Positions 34,508-42,003 of a DNA stretch of 49,633 bases are shown piece after piece. How positions within the stretch are numbered: position 1 is the first letter of the stretch; each line of letters opens with the position of its first letter. Below the pieces are notes generated by a model, which saw nothing but the letters and a program-made list of their open reading frames with translations, ran no database searches and had not been told where the DNA came from. The DNA comes from an uncultured Lachnospiraceae bacterium. GTDB taxonomy: Bacteria > Bacillota > Clostridia > Lachnospirales > Lachnospiraceae. The position numbers were made by a program, and so were the translations under genes. The DNA lies in NCBI GenBank assembly GCA_934371475.1, contig CAKRNX010000003.1, forward strand, positions 1 to 49,633, written 5' to 3'.

Positions 34508-34538
34508 ATAATGACAGTGTAAGAAGGAGGAATCAAAT

Positions 34539-35624
34539 ATGTTATCCGCTCAGGTAATAAAAAATACGATTGAAGAATTGAAAAGTATCACAAAAATAGA
34601 TTTCTGTGTGCTGGATCTTGAAGGAAACCAGATTGCGTCTACCTGGGAAATGGATGAAATTTCTCCGGAAACAGTGCAGCAGTTTGCAGTTTCCATGGCA
34701 GACAGCCAGGAGGTGCAGAAACATCATTTTTTTAAGGTTTTTGATGATAAGATGCCCGAATATGTGCTGATTGTGCGGGGGGCCGGAGAGGATGTCCATG
34801 TGATGGGCAAAGTGGCGGTAAGTCAGCTGCAGGGTCTGATTACGGCATACAAAGAGCGCTTCGACCGGAATAATTTTATTCAGAACCTGATCCTGGACAA
34901 CCTGTTGCTGGTAGATATTTACAACAGAGCCAAAAAGCTTCACATCCCTACAGAGGCCAGAAGGATTGTCTATATCATTGAGACCAAAAATGAAAAAGAC
35001 AGCATGGCTATGGAGATCATGAAAGGTCTGTTTGGCAGTGACGGAAAAGACTTTATTACCGCGGTAGATGAAAAGAGCATTATTCTCGTACAGGAACTTG
35101 GACAAAATGACACGTGCGACCAGGCAGAGCGTACGGCCAGAATGCTGTGTGATATGCTTAACAGCGAGGCCATGTCCAGTGTGCGCATTGCCTACGGAAC
35201 AATCATCAGTGAGATCCAGCAGATTTCCCGATCTTACAAGGAAGCCAGGATGGCACTGAATGTGGGAAAAATTTTCTATTCCGAAAAACGCATCCATGCC
35301 TACAGTCGTCTTGGTATCGGCAGACTGATCTATCAGCTTCCGGTGAACCTGTGCGAAATGTTTATGAACGAGGTGTTCACAGAGCAGATGCCGGACAGTT
35401 TCGATGAGGAGACGCTTGGTACGATCAATAAATTTTTTGAGAACAATCTGAATGTGTCGGAAACAGCCAGACAGCTGTTTGTCCACAGAAATACGCTGGT
35501 ATATCGGCTTGAAAAACTGCAGAAGAGCACAGGTCTGGATATTCGTGTGTTTGACGACGCGCTGACATTCAAAATCGCTCTGATGGTGGTTAATTACATG
35601 AAGTACATGAAGAATGAACTGTAA
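34539..35624 (+). CDS. PucR/CdaR-type helix-turn-helix regulator
   Basis: This 361-residue cytoplasmic protein has the PucR C-terminal helix-turn-helix (HTH_30) at about 300-355, seen in FFENNLNVSETARQLFVHRNTLVYRLEKLQKSTGLDI. The region before it (about 150-290) resembles the GGDEF-like CdaR middle domain (VRIAYGTIISEIQQISRSYKEARMALNVG). The N-terminal 100 residues may be a small-molecule sensing module (DFCVLDLEGNQIAST). It sits beside the sugar-import ATPase and may be functionally linked to carbohydrate uptake, but a terminator separates them and the target is unknown. GGAGG precedes ATG 34539. Confidence 0.82.
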   Translation: MLSAQVIKNTIEELKSITKIDFCVLDLEGNQIASTWEMDEISPETVQQFAVSMADSQEVQKHHFFKVFDDKMPEYVLIVRGAGEDVHVMGKVAVSQLQGLITAYKERFDRNNFIQNLILDNLLLVDIYNRAKKLHIPTEARRIVYIIETKNEKDSMAMEIMKGLFGSDGKDFITAVDEKSIILVQELGQNDTCDQAERTARMLCDMLNSEAMSSVRIAYGTIISEIQQISRSYKEARMALNVGKIFYSEKRIHAYSRLGIGRLIYQLPVNLCEMFMNEVFTEQMPDSFDEETLGTINKFFENNLNVSETARQLFVHRNTLVYRLEKLQKSTGLDIRVFDDALTFKIALMVVNYMKYMKNEL

Positions 35625-35649
35625 TTTTCTCAAAAAGCCAAAATCCCAC

Positions 35650-35678
35650 TTGACGAACCGTGTAAAACGTAGTAATGT
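35650..35678 (+). promoter_or_regulatory. Promoter of the SAM riboswitch-metK unit
   Basis: TTGACG (35650-35655), 17-nt spacer, TAATGT (35673-35678). It lies 26 bp after the regulator stop and about 30 nt before the riboswitch P1 helix. Confidence 0.68.
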
Positions 35679-35711
35679 GTTCTGGCAGTAAACGAAATAC
35701 TATTTATTTTT

Positions 35712-35812
35712 CTCTTATTCAGAGTGGTGGAGGTACAGAGGACCTGTGAAACCACGGCAACCCCGCAGTGCGGAAGGTGCCAACCTGAGCGAGTCAACTC
35801 GAACAATAAGGG
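35712..35812 (+). promoter_or_regulatory. SAM-I (S-box) riboswitch aptamer
   Basis: The S-box core is plain: P1 strand CTCTTATT, then AGAGTGGTGGAGG, GTGAAACCACGGCAACC, GGAAGGTGCCAA, and the closing P1 strand AATAAGGG. These match conserved S-box positions. The 3' P1 strand AAGGGGATTT can alternatively pair with AAATCCGCCTT (35833-35843), the 5' half of the terminator, so SAM binding should expose the terminator and shut off metK. This is the classical off-switch in Firmicutes. Confidence 0.93.
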
Positions 35813-35836
35813 GATTTGATGAATGTTTTATTAAAT

Positions 35837-35857
35837 CCGCCTTATGGCGGTTTTTTT
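35837..35857 (+). terminator. Riboswitch expression-platform terminator
   Basis: CCGCC (35837-35841), loop TTAT, GGCGG (35846-35850), seven T. Its 5' arm is shared with the antiterminator. Confidence 0.9.
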
Positions 35858-35892
35858 ATGCTATAGGAAATTACGATAATTTCCTATAGCAT
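35858..35892. repeat. Perfect 16-bp inverted repeat after the riboswitch terminator
   Basis: The arms ATGCTATAGGAAATTA and TAATTTCCTATAGCAT are perfectly complementary around CGA. It begins right after the terminator T run. The core AGGAAATTACG resembles AGGAAATTGCG of the hairpins at 37451 and 37831. Confidence 0.85.
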
Positions 35893-35905
35893 AAGCCACT
35901 GGCAA

Positions 35906-36000
35906 GATGCGCAGCTCGCAGAGAAGAAGCCTGCTTGCGCGCGGAACAAAAGCTGTGCTGCCAAAGCAGTGGCCCGCGGGGTGTAAGAAGCACACTTTTG
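35906..36000 (+). repeat. GC-rich 90-bp repeat block, copy 1
   Basis: It begins GATGCGCAGCTCGCAG and ends with CACACTTTTG. It is nearly identical to 37877-37964 over about 80 bp; a decayed copy is at 45986-46062. Arms AACAAAAG and CTTTTGTT allow a hairpin. Confidence 0.8.
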
Positions 36001-36002
36001 TT

Positions 36003-36067
36003 GTTTCACATGAAATTGCGTCCTGTGAATAAAAGCCTCCGGCATGATGCCACATGAAATTGCGTCC
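36003..36067 (+). repeat. Hairpin module copies (loop AATTGCG), imperfect
   Basis: One copy, TTTCACATGAAATTGCGTCC (36004-36023) then TGTGAATAAAAGCCTCCGGC, plus a half copy CACATGAAATTGCGTCC (36051-36067). They relate to the perfect hairpins at 37451 and 37831. They fill the leader between riboswitch and metK. Confidence 0.7.
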
Positions 36068-36132
36068 TTTTGTTATTAGTTATCATTGTTGAGTGCAAAA
36101 GCACTTTTTTACGAAAAAGAAAGGAAAGAACG

Positions 36133-37317
36133 ATGGAGAAATTATTATTTACTTCTGAATCAGTAACTGAAGGTCATCCTGACAAAATGTGTGATCAGAT
36201 TTCCGATGCCATTCTCGATGCGCTGCTGGAACAGGATCCCATGAGCCGTGTGGCATGTGAGACAGCAACCACTACCGGCCTGGTTCTGGTAATGGGTGAG
36301 ATCACCACAAAAGCATATGTGGACATTCAGAAGATTGTCCGAGATACCATCCGTGAGATTGGATATACCAGAGGAAAATACGGATTTGATGCTGAGACCT
36401 GCGGCGTAATTACCGCGATTGATGAGCAGTCCACAGATATTGCCATGGGTGTAGACAAAGCTCTGGAAGCAAAAGAAAATCTGATGAGCGATGATGAGAT
36501 TGAAGCAATCGGTGCAGGCGACCAGGGTATGATGTTCGGCTATGCCACAAACGAGACTGAGGAGTATATGCCCTATGCAATCTCCATGGCTCACAAGCTG
36601 GCTCTGCAGCTGACAAAGGTAAGGAAAGACGGAACACTGAAATATCTGCGTCCCGATGGAAAAACGCAGGTAACAGTAGAGTATGATGACGGAAAGCCGG
36701 CAAGACTGGACGCTGTTGTATTATCTACCCAGCATGATCCGGATGTGACTCAGGAGCAGATCCATGAGGACATCAAGAAATATGTATTTGATGAGATCAT
36801 TCCGGCAGATATGGTAGACGGGAATACCAAGTTCTTCATCAATCCGACCGGACGATTTGTAATCGGAGGACCTCACGGCGACAGCGGTCTGACCGGACGT
36901 AAGATCATTGTAGACACCTACGGCGGATCTGCAAGACACGGCGGCGGTGCTTTCTCCGGAAAGGACTGCACGAAGGTAGACCGTTCTGCAGCCTATGCAG
37001 CACGTTATGTAGCAAAAAATATTGTAGCGGCAGGACTGGCAGACAAGTGCGAGATCCAGCTGTCCTACGCAATTGGCGTGGCACAGCCTACTTCTATCAT
37101 GGTTGATACATTCGGGACAGGCAAGGTTTCTGATGAAAAGCTGACAGAGATCGTGCGTACTCACTTTGATCTGAGACCGGCAGGCATCATCAAAATGCTG
37201 GACCTGCGCCGCCCGATCTACAAGCAGACAGCAGCTTACGGTCACTTCGGCCGCAACGATCTGGATCTGCCTTGGGAGAGACTGGACAAGGTAGAAGAAC
37301 TGAAAAAATATCTGTAA
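36133..37317 (+). CDS. metK: S-adenosylmethionine synthetase
   Basis: MetK makes SAM from methionine and ATP in the cytoplasm. The 394-residue protein has FTSESVTEGHPDKMCDQ at the N-terminus, the ATP-binding GAGDQGMMFGYA near residue 130, and the signature GGGAFSGKDCTKVDRSAAY near 280. Start ATG 36133 has AAAGGAAAG upstream; the longer frame from 36070 is repeat sequence. Control by the SAM riboswitch gives direct product feedback. The terminator-to-start distance of about 275 nt is unusually long for this arrangement and is filled by repeat modules. A terminator follows at 37416. Confidence 0.98.
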   Translation: MEKLLFTSESVTEGHPDKMCDQISDAILDALLEQDPMSRVACETATTTGLVLVMGEITTKAYVDIQKIVRDTIREIGYTRGKYGFDAETCGVITAIDEQSTDIAMGVDKALEAKENLMSDDEIEAIGAGDQGMMFGYATNETEEYMPYAISMAHKLALQLTKVRKDGTLKYLRPDGKTQVTVEYDDGKPARLDAVVLSTQHDPDVTQEQIHEDIKKYVFDEIIPADMVDGNTKFFINPTGRFVIGGPHGDSGLTGRKIIVDTYGGSARHGGGAFSGKDCTKVDRSAAYAARYVAKNIVAAGLADKCEIQLSYAIGVAQPTSIMVDTFGTGKVSDEKLTEIVRTHFDLRPAGIIKMLDLRRPIYKQTAAYGHFGRNDLDLPWERLDKVEELKKYL

Positions 37318-37323
37318 GGCAGG

Positions 37324-37379
37324 ATCAGATGTGAGGTGGCTTCCATCTTGCAGCAAGACTGCCTGGGCATTCTTGAACA
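37324..37379 (+). repeat. Dispersed repeat, solo copy after metK
   Basis: ATCAGATGTGAGGTGGC, TTGCAGCAAGACTGCC, then TGGGCATTCTTGAAC. It begins 7 nt after the metK stop, in metK orientation. Confidence 0.75.
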
Positions 37380-37415
37380 GACCGCAGCATGTACCGCTGG
37401 TTTAAAAACAGTAAG

Positions 37416-37455
37416 CACCGCAGACCGCAGGATTTTCCGGGACTGCGGTGTTTTT
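37416..37455 (+). terminator. Terminator of metK
   Basis: CACCGCAG (37416-37423) pairs with CTGCGGTG (37443-37450), then TTTTT. Its T run doubles as the start of the next hairpin arm. Confidence 0.88.
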
Positions 37456-37489
37456 CTTTCACAGGAAATTGCGTCCTGTGAAAGAAAAA
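37451..37489. repeat. Hairpin module with loop AATTGCG, perfect copy
   Basis: The arms TTTTTCTTTCACAGGA (37451-37466) and TCCTGTGAAAGAAAAA (37474-37489) are perfect over 16 bp. It is followed by the joint AGCCTCCGGC. Confidence 0.85.
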
Positions 37490-37499
37490 GCCTCCGGCG

Positions 37500-37538
37500 G
37501 GGCGCACATTGTCCGGTGGACAATGGTTTTGCGCCGAC
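37500..37538 (+). repeat. GC-rich hairpin module, copy 2
   Basis: GGCGCA, ATTGTCC, GGT, GGACAAT, TGCGCC nested arms, near-identical to 16656-16694. The following 37550-37670 stretch (CGCAGAAGAGAAGCC, GCGCGGAACAAAA) looks like a decayed version of the 90-bp block. Confidence 0.8.
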
Positions 37539-37723
37539 TGAAACGGAGTGTAGACTGCGCAGTCCGCAGAAGAGAAGCCATATCCTCGGGTATAGGAAGA
37601 TGCCATGCGGCAAGCGGAGAAAACTGCATATGCAATCTGAGCGTGCGCGGAACAAAAATTGTGTATCTTTACAGAAAGTTAATAACTCTCTCTCTTTCTT
37701 TATGTGCCAATGAAAACATGATG

Positions 37724-37732
37724 TGTTATACT
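37724..37732 (+). promoter_or_regulatory. Extended -10 promoter for the kinase-regulator-RluA unit
   Basis: TGTTATACT: a TG one base before TATACT. No convincing -35 lies 16-18 nt upstream. The kinase start is about 250 nt downstream, past several repeat modules. Confidence 0.45.
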
Positions 37733-37780
37733 AAAAAGAACAGGCTTGAGAACCCTTTCAAACACACATCAGAGCGTGCC

Positions 37781-37822
37781 TGAAAACTGTTCCGGCAAGA
37801 CGGCCGGGGCATTCCTGAATTT
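37781..37822 (+). repeat. Dispersed repeat tail before the kinase leader hairpin
   Basis: CCTGAAAACTGTTCCGGCAAG, then GCCGGGGCATTCCTGAATTTC. It aligns with 28701-28740. Confidence 0.68.
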
Positions 37823-37830
37823 CAGATATG

Positions 37831-37863
37831 TTATTTCACAGGAAATTGCGTCCTGTGAAATAA
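37831..37863. repeat. Hairpin module with loop AATTGCG, second perfect copy
   Basis: TTATTTCACAGGA (37831-37843) and TCCTGTGAAATAA (37851-37863) are perfect 13-bp arms around the same loop as at 37467-37473. The joint AAAAGCCTCCGGC follows. Confidence 0.85.
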
Positions 37864-37876
37864 AAGCCTCCGGCGT

Positions 37877-37964
37877 GATGCGCAGCTCGCAGAGAAGAAG
37901 CCTGCTCGCGCGCGGAACAAAAGCTGTGCTGCCAAAGCAGTAATCCGCGGGGTGTGCGAAGCAG
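37877..37964 (+). repeat. GC-rich 90-bp repeat block, copy 2
   Basis: It begins GATGCGCAGCTCGCAGAG and ends with CGCGGGGTGTGCGAAGCA. It lies directly before the kinase ribosome site, so it forms the end of that gene's leader. Confidence 0.8.
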
Positions 37965-37984
37965 TAATTAAAGGAGAAATAAAA

Positions 37985-39466
37985 ATGAAACTGAAAACAA
38001 GGCTGTCGATTGCATTCTGTGCGATGCTGCTGGTGCCGATTTTGCTTTGCGGGATTTCGATTACGGCAGTAAGCCGGTATCAGATGCGGTCGATTGAAGA
38101 GACATACGGAATTGAGTTTAATCTGGAGACGCTGACAAATACCATGCAGATCATCAGCGAATATACGGAGTCGATCCGGTCACAGCTGGAGCAGACCGCA
38201 GAGGAGACACCAGATAAGTTCCGGGATTATAATTATCTGACGCAGGTTAATGAGGAACTGCAGAACAAGTTTTCCTACCTGCTGGTAGAGATCAATGATG
38301 AGATATATTATCAGGGGACAGAGGAAAACATTGATTATCTGAAGAAGGAACTGCCGGACTATGGGCAGAGTGATGAGAATGGAGACGGGACATACATTGG
38401 AAATGATGTGAAGTCGCTTATTAAGCAGGTGGATATTCTGTTATCTGATGGATCAAAGGGAAGCGCTTATATCGTGATATCGGCATCGGCGATTTTACCG
38501 AAGGTGCGCTCGCTGATCGGGGAGCTGCTGATCGTGATTGTTCTGATTCTGTTTCTGACGGCAGTGCTGATGGTGGTCTGGATTTATACCGGTATCAACC
38601 GTCCGCTGAACAAACTGAAAGAGGCGACACACCGGATCACCGAGGGTGATCTGGATTTTACTCTCGAACCGGAAGGCGACGGCGAGATCAGCAATCTGTG
38701 CCGGGATTTTGAAGCGATGAGACAGAGACTGAAAGAGTCGGAGGAAGAGAAGGAAAAGTACGATCTTGAGAACAAAGAACTGATCAGCAATATTTCCCAC
38801 GATCTCAAAACTCCGATCACGACAGTAAAAGGATATGTGGAGGGCATCATGGACGGAGTGGCGGATACGCCGGAAAAAATGGACCGGTATATCAAGACCA
38901 TTTATAACAAAGCCAATGATATGGACCGTCTGATTAATGAACTGACTTTTTATTCCAAGATCGACACGAACCGGATCCCCTACACATTTAACAAGATCAA
39001 TGTGGCGGATTATTTTGATGACTGTGCCGAGGAAGTGTGCATGGATCTGGAGGAGCGTGGTATCCGCTTTACGTATGAGAACAAGGTGGACAAAAATACG
39101 GTGGTCATTGCAGATGCGGAGCAGATGAAGCGTGTCATCAACAATATCATTGGCAATTCCATCAAGTATATTGACAAGCCCAGAGGTCAGATTGAGCTGC
39201 GCATTCTGGATGCGGGTGATTTTATCCAGGTTGAGCTGGAGGATAACGGCAAGGGGATTGCAGCCAAGGATCTCCCCAGCATTTTTGACCGTTTTTACCG
39301 CACGGATGCATCGCGGAATTCTGCCCAGGGCGGCAGCGGCATCGGACTGTCAATTGTCAAGAAGATCATTGAAGATCATGGAGGAAAAATCTGGGCAAGC
39401 AGCACGCTGGGACGTGGAACGACGATGTGCTTTGTTCTGAGAAAATATCAGGAGGTACCGGTATGA
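37985..39466 (+). CDS. Membrane sensor histidine kinase with HAMP domain
   Basis: This 493-residue kinase starts at ATG 37985 with AAAGGAGAA upstream. It has a first membrane helix (about 8-30), an extracellular sensor region (about 31-175), a second helix (LLIVIVLILFLTAVLMVVWIY), a HAMP domain (NRPLNKLKEATHRITEGDL), a dimerisation box with the phospho-acceptor in NISHDLKTPITTVKGYVEG, and a HATPase_c domain with NIIGNSIKYID, EDNGKGI, IFDRFYR and GGSGIGLSIVKKI. The sensor domain is not recognised. The downstream regulator overlaps by 4 nt (ATGA). The gene order kinase then regulator is less common than the reverse in Firmicutes. Confidence 0.92.
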   Translation: MKLKTRLSIAFCAMLLVPILLCGISITAVSRYQMRSIEETYGIEFNLETLTNTMQIISEYTESIRSQLEQTAEETPDKFRDYNYLTQVNEELQNKFSYLLVEINDEIYYQGTEENIDYLKKELPDYGQSDENGDGTYIGNDVKSLIKQVDILLSDGSKGSAYIVISASAILPKVRSLIGELLIVIVLILFLTAVLMVVWIYTGINRPLNKLKEATHRITEGDLDFTLEPEGDGEISNLCRDFEAMRQRLKESEEEKEKYDLENKELISNISHDLKTPITTVKGYVEGIMDGVADTPEKMDRYIKTIYNKANDMDRLINELTFYSKIDTNRIPYTFNKINVADYFDDCAEEVCMDLEERGIRFTYENKVDKNTVVIADAEQMKRVINNIIGNSIKYIDKPRGQIELRILDAGDFIQVELEDNGKGIAAKDLPSIFDRFYRTDASRNSAQGGSGIGLSIVKKIIEDHGGKIWASSTLGRGTTMCFVLRKYQEVPV

Positions 39467-40152
39467 GTAAGATATTAATTATTGAAGATGAGGTCAGCAT
39501 TGCAGATCTGGAGAGGGATTATCTGGAACTGAGCGGCTTTGAAGTAGAGATTGAGAATGACGGGACGAAAGGGCTGGAGCGAGCGGTAAATGAAGAATTC
39601 AGCCTGCTGATCCTGGATCTGATGCTGCCTGGAGTCAGCGGATTTGATATCTGCAGACAGGTGAGAGAAGAAAAAAATATGCCGATTATTATGGTGTCAG
39701 CAAAAAAAGATGACATTGACAAAATCCGCGGATTGGGGCTGGGAGCGGATGATTATATGACCAAGCCGTTCAGCCCCAGTGAGCTGGTGGCCCGTGTGAA
39801 AGCGCATCTGGCCAGATATGACAGGCTCGTTAACATGAATGCACAGGCCAATGACATCATAGAAATCCGCGGGCTGAAGATTGACAAGACGGCCCGCAGA
39901 GTCTGGGTAGACGGGACAGAGAAGGCATTTACGACAAAAGAATTTGACCTGCTGACCTTTTTAGCACAGAATCCCAATCATGTATTTACCAAGGATGAGC
40001 TGTTTAAGGAAATCTGGGATATGGAGTCAATCGGAGATATCGCGACAGTGACCGTTCATATTAAAAAAATCAGGGAGAAAATCGAGAAAAATTCCGCAAA
40101 ACCTCAGTATATTGAGACAATCTGGGGTGTGGGATACCGGTTTAAGGTTTGA
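39463..40152 (+). CDS. OmpR/PhoB-family response regulator
   Basis: This 229-residue protein has a receiver domain with the acid pocket Glu8/Asp9, phospho-acceptor Asp52 in LLILDLMLPG, and Lys in YMTKPFSPSEL. The winged-helix output has KAFTTKEFDLLTFLAQNPNHVFTKDEL and the recognition end TVTVHIKKIREKIE, VGYRFKV. GGAGGT precedes ATG 39463, which overlaps the kinase stop, so expression is coupled and the two form a cognate pair. Targets are unknown. Confidence 0.94.
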   Translation: MSKILIIEDEVSIADLERDYLELSGFEVEIENDGTKGLERAVNEEFSLLILDLMLPGVSGFDICRQVREEKNMPIIMVSAKKDDIDKIRGLGLGADDYMTKPFSPSELVARVKAHLARYDRLVNMNAQANDIIEIRGLKIDKTARRVWVDGTEKAFTTKEFDLLTFLAQNPNHVFTKDELFKEIWDMESIGDIATVTVHIKKIREKIEKNSAKPQYIETIWGVGYRFKV

Positions 40153-40156
40153 GCAT

Positions 40157-40900
40157 ATGGAGATTATTTATGAGGACAGTCAGATTCTGATTTGCCGCAA
40201 AGAGGCGGGGCTGCCGGTGCAGAGCGGCCGCATCGGCGGACGGGATCTGGTGAGTATACTGAAAAACCGTCTCTGGGAGCAGGGCGGTGAGAAGAAGGAG
40301 CCGTATCTGGGTGTGGTTCACAGGCTGGATCAGCCGGTGGAAGGGTTGCTGGCATTCGCCAAGACGCAGAAGGCGGCGGCAGGGCTTTCCGCGCAGCTTT
40401 CAGACGACAGGATGAACAAACGGTATCAGGCTGTGGTCTGGCTGACCCCGGGAGCAGAGAGCAGAGGAGCGTACCGGCCAGGGGAAAAGTATGTGCTGGA
40501 GAATTATCTTCTGAAGGATCACAGAACGAACAGTTCTGTGATTGTGTCAAAAGGGACGGCCGGGGTAAAGCTGTCCCGTCTGGAGTATGAGATTGTGGAG
40601 CGTAAGTCCTGGACACTGACGGACGGAGCAGAGGAGAAGAAGGGGGAACTGGCGCTGGCAGACATCCGGCTGGAGACCGGACGACATCATCAGATCCGGG
40701 TACAGATGGCGGGAGCCGGTATGCCGCTGCTTGGCGACCGAAAGTACGGGATCGTTCAGGGAGCTGGTGAGCTGGCGCTGTGTGCCGACAGACTGCAGCT
40801 GGTTCATCCCGGCACGGGGAAAAAGATGGAGTTTCACTGCAAACCGCAGGGATTCTGGTTTCAGAGATTTTTACAAGAGGGAGCTTCATGTCCCGGCTGA
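40157..40900 (+). CDS. RluA-family pseudouridine synthase
   Basis: This is a 247-residue RNA pseudouridine synthase. The catalytic Asp58 lies in VVHRLDQPVEGLLAFAKT, the RluA motif in a form with QPVEG instead of D-x-x-TSG. Other conserved parts are KRYQAVV and the C-terminal DIRLETGRHHQIRVQMA with LGDRKYG. There is no N-terminal S4 domain. The start ATG 40157 comes 4 nt after the regulator stop with no strong ribosome site, so translation is probably coupled. Which RNA (rRNA or tRNA) is modified cannot be told. Its linkage to a two-component system is odd for such an enzyme and may be accidental. Confidence 0.85.
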   Translation: MEIIYEDSQILICRKEAGLPVQSGRIGGRDLVSILKNRLWEQGGEKKEPYLGVVHRLDQPVEGLLAFAKTQKAAAGLSAQLSDDRMNKRYQAVVWLTPGAESRGAYRPGEKYVLENYLLKDHRTNSSVIVSKGTAGVKLSRLEYEIVERKSWTLTDGAEEKKGELALADIRLETGRHHQIRVQMAGAGMPLLGDRKYGIVQGAGELALCADRLQLVHPGTGKKMEFHCKPQGFWFQRFLQEGASCPG

Positions 40901-40921
40901 TGTAAGGAACAGATTTTACTG

Positions 40922-41012
40922 TGTGGAAACAGGCACAGACAAATGTGGAAAACCGGGCCGGTATGTGGAAAGAGAGTCTGGAAAACATGAGCGGCTGTGG
41001 AAATGTGGAATT
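40922..41012 (+). repeat. Five TGTGGAA iterons upstream of the TetR gene
   Basis: TGTGGAA occurs at 40922, 40944, 40964, 40996 and 41004, spaced 22, 20, 32 and 8 bp, mostly near whole helical turns. The last ends 7 bp before a candidate -35. They resemble the DnaA-box variant TTTTCCACA read on the other strand. A small open frame across them (from 40921) is not supported. Confidence 0.6.
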
Positions 41013-41018
41013 TGCCAC

Positions 41019-41048
41019 TTTACTTTTCGGGAGGAAAAATGATAAAAT
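41019..41048 (+). promoter_or_regulatory. Possible promoter of the TetR gene
   Basis: TTTACT (41019-41024), 18-nt spacer, TAAAAT (41043-41048). The TetR start follows 30 nt later. The iterons sit immediately upstream. Confidence 0.45.
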
Positions 41049-41077
41049 ATGGCATGTGATTTTAGAGGAGAAAATCT

Positions 41078-41638
41078 ATGCAGCCAAAAAAAGACGTAAA
41101 GCTTTTGCTGGCAGAGAGCTTTAAAGAACTGGTTCTGGAGAAACCGGTTGAGAAGATTACGATAAAAGAGATTACAGACCGGGCCGGAGTAATCAGGGTG
41201 ACGTTCTATAATCATTTTCAGGATAAATACGAGCTGCTGGAGTGGATCTGCAGAGAAGAGATCGTCAATCCGGTGCGTATGCTTCTGCTGAACAGTATGG
41301 CGAGGGAATCTATTTCTTTTATCTTTACCAGCATATTGAAGAACAGAGAGTTTTATGGACATGTAGCAAAACTGGAAGGGCAGAATTCTTTTGAGAGTAT
41401 TGTAGGACAGTGTATCAGGGAGGTTGTGACTGATTACATAGAAGGGCGCACGGTAAAGAAACAGTACAAATATGAGTGGCTGACACCGGAGTGGATCGCG
41501 AAATACTATTCTCAGAATCTTACTTTTGTTTTGATTTCATGGATCAGGGACGGGATGCGGGTGCCGCCTGCGGAGATGGTGGAGATGTATGAGTATATAG
41601 CATCTCATTCCATGGTGGATCTGCCGGTTGAGTTCTGA
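41078..41638 (+). CDS. TetR-family transcriptional regulator
   Basis: This 186-residue regulator has the TetR helix-turn-helix near residues 10-55 (LLLAESFKELVLEKPVEKITIKEITDRAGVIRVTFYNHFQDKYELLEWI). The C-terminal ligand/dimer domain is of the DhaS/TetR_C_8 sort by look (YSQNLTFVLISWIRDGM). GAGGAG precedes ATG 41078. The next gene on the same strand encodes a large secreted repeat protein, and TetR-type regulators are often found beside YhgE/Pip-type or MmpL genes in Clostridia, so it may control that gene. A strong hairpin terminator separates them. Confidence 0.87.
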   Translation: MQPKKDVKLLLAESFKELVLEKPVEKITIKEITDRAGVIRVTFYNHFQDKYELLEWICREEIVNPVRMLLLNSMARESISFIFTSILKNREFYGHVAKLEGQNSFESIVGQCIREVVTDYIEGRTVKKQYKYEWLTPEWIAKYYSQNLTFVLISWIRDGMRVPPAEMVEMYEYIASHSMVDLPVEF

Positions 41639-41656
41639 TCCACAGATTTTTAAAAA

Positions 41657-41695
41657 TTCAAGAATGTCCCAGTATTTTGCCGTGAGGTGTGCGTC
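41657..41695 (-). repeat. Dispersed repeat tail, inverted copy after the TetR gene
   Basis: TTCAAGAATGTCCC (41657-41670) followed by GCCGTGAGGTGTGCG. Read on minus it ends GGGACATTCTTGAA, so it opposes the TetR gene. Confidence 0.6.
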
Positions 41696-41746
41696 AGGCA
41701 TTTATATAGCATATTTCTCCTGCGTACAGTTCAATCTGCACCGGAG

Positions 41747-41782
41747 GTATATCAGGGCTGGGAGCCATTTCACATCTGATAG
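41747..41782 (+). repeat. Right half of the palindromic repeat element
   Basis: GTATATCAGGGCTGGGAGCC then CACATCTGATAG. It aligns with the right half of copies at 16554 and 26257; the left half is missing. Confidence 0.6.
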
Positions 41783-41792
41783 ATATTGTATA

Positions 41793-41834
41793 ACAGAGAA
41801 CGACACTTTTACGAAAGTGTCGTTCTCTGTTTTA
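41793..41834 (+). terminator. Terminator after the TetR gene
   Basis: ACAGAGAACGACACTTT (41793-41809) and AAAGTGTCGTTCTCTGT (41814-41830) form a perfect 17-bp stem with a 4-nt loop, followed by TTTTA. The remaining 165 bp before the next gene show no confident promoter. Confidence 0.85.
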
Positions 41835-42003
41835 CATCTGAAAAAGATTGAATATTTTCATACGGGATCTTTTTCTATATTCTGTATTATGCGATTGAAC
41901 ATAGAAATAACATAGATATCAGGCATGAATATTCTCAGAGATAGAAGAAAGAAATACTGCCGAAATCATAAGAGACAGAATTGTTTTCATGAGGAGGATT
42001 ATT

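Noticed and set aside
34542..35633. 363-codon minus-strand frame opposite the PucR/CdaR-like gene
   Set aside because: The plus-strand product has a clear helix-turn-helix and GGAGG start; the other frame is a shadow.
37336..37943. Several overlapping plus-strand frames (125, 111, 65 codons) after metK
   Set aside because: They are translations of hairpin repeats and a terminator; the same DNA occurs elsewhere in other frames.
40922..41012. Second replication origin from DnaA-like boxes
   Set aside because: The repeats lack the TTATCCACA consensus, there is no AT-rich unwinding stretch, and a full oriC lies around dnaA.
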